From Dicyema japonicum (Eukaryota > Dicyemida > Rhombozoa > Dicyemidae), in assembly GCA_011109175.1 (NCBI GenBank), contig RDEW01000008.1, positions 815,954 to 879,953 on the forward strand: DNA of 64,000 nucleotides, in the 5' to 3' direction. Each line of letters begins with the position of its first letter. Within the stretch, counting starts at the first letter, position 1. The position numbers were made by a program, and so were the translations under genes. This document shows positions 58,800 through 64,000 of the stretch, piece after piece. The notes below the pieces were generated by a model. That model made no database searches. It was not told where the DNA came from and saw only the letters and a list, made by a program, of their open reading frames with translations.

Positions 58800-59271
58800 G
58801 GTTGAACCTCAAAGACCTAATGACTGAAGAAATCCAATCGCATAAGATCTTCCGGAAGAATCTGACAGGATCGATATTCACGACAAATCCACCACTCCGT
58901 AACTCTGAACACCCTCTTCTGCATTTCCTCATTCTTTCTCATATTCGTCCAAGACATGGAAGATCCTCACAAAGCTTAAGCATATGAGAGGCATGGCTCG
59001 ATCTGTAAACGTTCCTCATAATGAGTACCGATCTTCCATATTCCCATAAGTCTTTTAATACAGATTTTTCACACTTCGTGAGAATCTTTGGCAGTGATGG
59101 GAAAAAATGCATATCAAGTGTCACACCCCAGATCTTTTGACATCTCTTAAAGGGATATCGACCTTCTTTAACTTCAAAGTGACTGTCTTCCGTCCCAATC
59201 TTTTCTCCGAGGTAAAAAAAGTTGTGATTGACTTTTCTGCACTCATCATTATACAGTTCTACATCAGTCAA
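58800..59271 (-). mobile_element. RT C-terminal fragment, YMDD group, third copy
   Basis: The minus strand reads KRCQKIWGVTLDMHF, KCEKSVLKDLWEYGRSVL and, after a stop, ERMRKCRRGCSELRSGGF. These align with TRCQRILGVTIYTHF, KCEKKLNVLK and NMRKIEEMQKRAFRVTERW of the 3336-4400 element. It lies only about 200 bases upstream of the tubulin start, in the opposite orientation. Confidence 0.7.
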
Positions 59272-59466
59272 GCGTGAAGTGACGATAGGTTTTGGTCTAT
59301 ATATAAATAAATTTCTTAATATATAATACTAATTAAAAAATATTTTAAGATATCGACTATTTAATTAATGGAATAAAATAAATAAAAACTTAATAAAAAT
59401 AAAGATTTATTTTTTTAGAATGGCAAACCAAAAAATACCGGGGAATTATAGAAAAGATTAGATAAC

Positions 59467-60821
59467 ATGCGTGAGATATTGCATCTACAAGCCGGTCAGT
59501 GTGGCAACCAAATAGGATCTAAGGTAGATTTATGGATCTAATTCCAGTTTTGGGAAGTTATATCAGATGAGCACGGGATAGACCCTACAGGATCTTACTT
59601 TGGTGATTCTGATCTACAATTAGAGCGGATTAATGTGTACTACAACGAAGCTTCTGGAGGCAAATATGTACCACGGGCGATCCTAGTGGATCTAGAACCC
59701 GGAACAATGGACGCTGTCCGTAGTGGACCCTTTGGGCAGATGTTCCGTCCTGACAACTTCGTCTTCGGACAATCAGGAGCTGGAAACAACTGGGCCAAGG
59801 GACACTACACGGAAGGAGCCGAACTTGTGGACTCAGTTCTTGACGTAGTACGCAAGGAGGCCGAATCCTGCGACGCCATGCAGGGATTCCAGCTCACACA
59901 TTCACTCGGAGGTGGTACTGGCTCTGGAATGGGCTCACTGATAATCCACAGAGTGAGAGAAGAGTACCCCGACCGTATAATGAATACGTTTTCTGTGTTA
60001 CCGTCACCTAAAGTGAGTGACACAGTCGTCGAACCGTACAACGCCACCCTCTCCATCCACCAATTGGTTGAGTATACGGATCAAACTTATTGCATTGACA
60101 ACGAGGCACTCTACGACATTTGCTTCAGGACTCTACGGCTCGGTACTCCTACATATGGAGATCTTAACCACCTCGTCTCATCTACAATGTCAGGGGTTAC
60201 CACTTGTTTGAGATTTCCGGGTCAACTGAATGCTGATTTACGTAAGTTGGCAGTGAATATGGTACCGTTTCCGCGACTCCATTTTTTCGTTCCTGGATTT
60301 GCCCCGTTGACCTCAAAGGGCTCCCAACAATACCGTTCTTTGTCAGTGGCTGAGATAACCCAACAGATGTTCGACGCTAAGAACATGATGACTGCATGTG
60401 ACCCAAGGCATGGACGGTACCTTACCGTAGCTGCAATCTACCGGGGGAGGATGTCCATGAAGGACGTAGATGAACAGATTCTGAGCATTCAGACTAAGAA
60501 CAGCAGCTACTTTGTTGAATGGATCCCCAATAACGTAAAGACTGCGGTGTGTGATATTCCCCACGTGGATTGAAGATGTCTGGGACCTTCATAGGAAACA
60601 CTACTGCCATTCAGGATATATTTAAGAGAGTATCTGAACAGTTTACTGCCATGTTCAGAAGGAAGGCTTTCTTACATTGGTATACCGGAGAAGGAATGGA
60701 TGAGATGGAGTTTGCCGAAGCAGAATCGAATATGCAGGATTTGGTGACTGAGTATCAACAGTATCAGGATGTTGCTTTTGATGAGGATTTAGATGAGGAA
60801 GAAGACGAAGAGGCTGTTTAA
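59467..60821 (+). CDS. TUBB: Beta-tubulin
   Basis: Beta-tubulin pairs with alpha-tubulin in microtubules. Two exons, one 24-base intron (59524-59547) after codon 19. The protein, about 443 residues, opens with [23 protein letters not shown] is the N-terminal signal for co-translational autoregulation of tubulin mRNA. Also present: the GGGTGSG nucleotide loop, [70 protein letters not shown] and an acidic tail [13 protein letters not shown]. The frame slips at 60559-60562, where CCCC stands for the CCCCC needed to read [14 protein letters not shown]. Codons before and after this single site are perfect tubulin, so it is more likely a missing base than a pseudogene. A T-run ending in TTTTTTTAG at 59411-59419 precedes the ATG by about 48 bases. 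Confidence 0.95.
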
Positions 60822-62020
60822 TTTTTGTTGCTTTGATTTTTGGTTTTCTTACTTGATTGTTCTTGTTCATTTAATTTTTATTCTTTAAAATTATTTGATC
60901 TGCTTCATTTTTTGTCATTTCTTTTCAATTTGTATTTTCCTTTTAATTTGCCTATTGTTGCGGAATTGCTATCTTGTTATTATAATTTTTAACTAGATTG
61001 CTGAATATTCATGGATTATTGAATAATTCGACAACATTGATGATAAAATATGACTCAGTAGAGTCTTTCATCAAGCTATGGCAATGCAGTGGCAACCTAT
61101 ATCCACTACAAGCGGACTATTTGGTAGTTGTTTGGTAAGGGAGAGTGGTCGTCTATGTTCGCTACAATATGGGCAGTTTTCTCCACGAGCATGTGACTCA
61201 CATGATAACCTATGGGAGCTTTTGGTAGCTACCTTCTTTTAGTGACCGGTTTCATTCACCTAAAGAGACCGGTGTCAAATAGATAATGCAGTGATAAAAT
61301 AGAATGGATTCACTAAGAATCAATGAAAAACGACGTGAAAAGTCTAATCTCGGAAATTAAGTGAAAGCCACATCCAATAGGACTCTTCACGAAGATAATT
61401 GCCTACAAGTTCATTCTTTACTAGTCAATTATATTTATTTACTGCTTATTGAGGTAAATTAAGTTGCTGTGGTAAGGGTAAGGGAAATAAGTTGAGTCTG
61501 TTAGCTATAAATGTAGAAAGTTTTCTCGACGAGCAGGTGACCCATATAAAAGCCAAGTTAACGTGGTGTATAAACCAGTTCAATAACTTAAGTAATTATC
61601 CTTAACCACCAAATCAACATCAAAGCTCACATTAGCAAATAATGCAACGAGCAAAGTTCAAGGTCATTTAATGCGACTGATGAGCGAACATCATTCTAAA
61701 ATCACTCCAAACATCTCAGCGAAAGTCTGTCCTCTTCTGCCAGGTACCTGCTCCTTGTGTTATCTTCGGGTACACAGCGCTAGAATTATTAATTATCAAG
61801 TAATAATCAAAACAGCAGTCATTTGATAACTTTTATCTGTTAATTAGCATTGCTACGTGTTATCAATCATTTGATGATAATTTGTACCGCACCATATTGA
61901 TTAAACATCCAGTCCATCTCAAACCGCATGTAATCAGAGGCTTTATTTAACGAGGAATTACCTCGGTAGAGGGCTACGCCCAATCTCTCTTCTAAGTGAG
62001 AAGATGTTATATGGATTTTT
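60822..62020. other. Intergenic, no gene recognised
   Basis: Downstream region of tubulin. T-rich until about 60990 (probable 3' UTR). Nothing recognisable between 61000 and 62020. Confidence 0.4.
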
Positions 62021-62890
62021 TTGCATGATTTGAAACTCAGAAGTACTGTTTGCAGTAGAAGTGCCGCAATTTTTCAAGCCGAAATTTCGGAGAAAACACA
62101 TTTGGCATTAATCGAAGAATTTCTAAGGCACGAGTATTCTGTTTGCGACACTTCTGAGTTGGATATAAAATTGATATCGAACATGAAAAAAGAAGGTTTA
62201 ATGAATCAAATAAGATTGAAGAGTCTTCATTCCGTTATTTATAAGAATTTGTTGGAGGATTATATGAATACATACATTCCTCCCATTGGCTTATAAATGG
62301 GAATAACTCCCCAAGGTAGGTAGCCTTATTCTGCCTTATTCAAGGTAGGAATCTGTTCTTTGGAGAACAAAATGCAATGTGCACTTTGTAAAAAATGGAA
62401 GAAGACCGTGGATCATTGTGCCACAAGGTTTGAAAAGATGTTGCATGGGGATTATGTAAGAAGACATAACTAAGTCGTGAGGTGTCTACATTTCCACTTT
62501 TTCAGAGAGTTTGGTCTCAAAACGAGAAGAAACTGAGGAGAGGTCAAGCAAGATTGTCCCGATTGTACTCACTTGGAATGGTCTAGTGACTTCACATTCG
62601 TGGAAGTATGCAAGAGCTTTGAATATACGTGAAAGAACGTATGCGTATGTTAATCGCTGGTAATCAAGAAGACTTTGGAGAGTATTATTGTATCATATCG
62701 GAACGAAGTCGACGTTTCGCGGCATTATAAGCTTAATGAATGGATAAAGGATATTTACTCTCGGTCTGATTATGAAGAAATTCAAGAAAAGAGTGTGAGT
62801 GAAGAAAATGACTGTGACAATTGGGTTTACTCCCATAGTTGCTCGAAGAGGAAAACGAATTGGATAGAGAACATTTTAATTTTTTTTATT
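62021..62890 (+). mobile_element. R2-like RT C-terminal region with CCHC knuckle
   Basis: Consecutive plus-strand blocks: SELDIKLISNMKKEGLMNQ and LKSLHSVIYKNLLEDYMN (62160-62290); QCALCKKWKKTVDHCATRF, LHGDYVRRHN and VVRCLHFHFFRE (62372-62515), which contain the CxxC...H...C knuckle and RRHNxVVR of R2-type elements; then VIKKTLESIIVSYRN (62660-62700). Several stops and frame changes. The upstream RT palm is absent, so the copy is 5'-truncated. A shorter relative is at 18265-18530. Confidence 0.7.
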
Positions 62891-63032
62891 ATATAGATTT
62901 TTTTGAGGAAGTTTGCTGCGTGGATTGCGAACGAGTTCCCTATGGCCATTCCAATCTTTTGTCTTATCCATAACCCTTCTCGTTGATTCCCTTTTCTTTC
63001 TGGCAAGCAATCCTCCAAGTTCTCGCAAAAAC

Positions 63033-63490
63033 TCAGCCGTCATTGGACAAACGGCTCCGATGATTCGGTCGCAACAGGAGTAATCCCCGAGGCAAGAATA
63101 TTTCTTGATTTTTAAGTTCTCCGTAGTCGAAGCAGCTGCTCCAGGTGTCTGAACCGATTTGAAAATAATCGTGCTTGAGAACGTGTATACACAAGTTGCG
63201 TCCTAGACCAAAGATCTTCCAGACGTGAAGGGGAAATGAGATCATCCCGTCAGGTCTCTTTCCATCTCCTAGATCAAGACCCACTGGTTCAAGCTGTGCT
63301 GGGAAGGTTGTAGCCTTCAGAGCTCTGACGATCACATCGTTAAGAGCAGCATGACGTGGTCCCCTTCCGGCGCTTCTTCTGCAGGACAGCGGGTGCAATC
63401 CCTTCGCATCGACTGTTTTTTCGTATCGGCATCGGTGCTCCTGGCAAACGTCTAGTCCCAGCCTTTGTCCGATTCCAATCCTCAAGGAAT
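63033..63490 (-). mobile_element. C-terminal region of a PHD-RT element, best copy
   Basis: An unbroken 150-codon frame: RLGLDVCQEHRCRYEKTVDA, KGLHPLSCRRSAGRGPRHAA, ALKATTFPAQLEPVGLDLGD, GKRPDGMISFPLHVWK, then degenerate text. HxLSCRxSAGRxPRHxALN...LEPxGLxxxDGKRPDGxT is the established C-terminal signature of this non-LTR pol family. The RISxxIxRGNA end is missing here. Confidence 0.75.
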
Positions 63491-64000
63491 AGTCGTCCTA
63501 AAAGGTCCCGAGGTTTGGGCAAGGTATTGCATCAAACCATGCTCCACTCCCTCTACTTGAAGCTGACACCAAACAAGCCAGACGATGTTAATTTGCTTCT
63601 TTTTTAAGGTCTTCCAAAATTTTGTAGCAGACAATGTTATCCCAATTACAATGCTTTGTTGTGTCTTCGGGGATTTTGAGTCCGGACCCGTTCCATTTTA
63701 ATTAGAATTAACCTTTTAAGATAAAATAAAACTTTTTGTTATTATTAATTTTTATCAAAATTTAAATCAAGTTAATTCAAACCAGTATGAATCCTCCTAA
63801 CAAACTTATATAATCAATATTTAATTTCGTGTAACCTTGAAGGTACATTGAACACCTGAACACGCCGCATGGCGCCATGTGGTGCTTCGTGGCTAATTGA
63901 TTGAAGTTTCTGTTTTGTTCGTCTGTTCATAATTCACTTAATTAGCGTGCGTTCATGTGGTTTGGCCTAGTCCGGTGGCGTCAGATACAAGTAAAAGTGT
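63491..64000 (+). repeat. AT-rich DNA with a dispersed repeat at 63850-63975
   Basis: GTGGTGCTTCGTGGCTAATTGATTGAAG and TTCTGTT...TTAGCGTGCG match 33597-33710 in the same orientation. The rest holds no gene. Confidence 0.5.

Noticed and set aside
60555-60600. Beta-tubulin as a pseudogene
   Set aside because: Only one base is missing, in a C run, while 440 codons and the splice junction are otherwise intact.
1-64000. CRISPR arrays, bacterial operons or integrons
   Set aside because: No regularly spaced repeats with unique spacers; the only regular array lies in a transposon terminus, and all host genes are eukaryotic with introns.

Overview
The window is nuclear DNA of a small-genome animal. 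Every spliced gene I can rebuild has extremely short introns, nearly all 20-29 bases with a mode of 23-24. The gene set is metazoan: a p107/p130-type retinoblastoma protein, AMPK gamma, beta-tubulin, GALT, COX11 and an SLC46-type transporter. Introns this short in otherwise ordinary animal genes are a known trait of dicyemid mesozoans (Dicyema), so a dicyemid is my best guess. That is inference from intron size and AT-rich composition, not from a species-specific marker.

Layout: conserved genes sit in small islands separated by 1-8 kb of decayed transposons. 6.6-9.2 kb: RB-like pocket protein, 17 exons. 11.2-12.7 kb: AMPK gamma, 9 exons. 20.3-21.7 kb (minus): SLC46-like transporter with a 13-base exon. 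25.6-26.7 kb (minus): unrecognised multi-exon coiled-coil gene. 28.1-28.6 kb: POP5. 35.0-36.3 kb: a divergent Ras-like GTPase and COX11, convergent and 17 bases apart. 40.2-42.4 kb: a glycogen-targeting PP1 subunit (minus) divergent from GALT (plus). 50.0-51.7 kb: N-acetylglucosamine-6-phosphate deacetylase, convergent with a small membrane-protein gene 4 bases away. 59.5-60.8 kb: beta-tubulin.

The rest is mobile DNA. There are at least five kinds of non-LTR reverse transcriptase fragment: a YMDD group, a group with a PHD-like finger, one with an R2-like CCHC tail, one with an internally triplicated palm motif, and an endonuclease-plus-RT element. DNA transposons include three Tc1/mariner elements (one with terminal repeats built of 21-base tandem units, one with IR/DR ends), several hAT elements (one nested inside another, both with 8-base target duplications) and one Ginger-type element with a 5-base duplication. 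tRNA-derived SINE-like copies and dispersed repeats fill other gaps.

GALT, the deacetylase, AMPK gamma and the PP1 glycogen-targeting subunit all concern sugar and energy metabolism, but I see no evidence of co-regulation. Three conserved genes (tubulin, COX11, Ras-like) are each interrupted by a single missing base that can be placed in a homopolymer, which points to assembly error more than to three pseudogenes.
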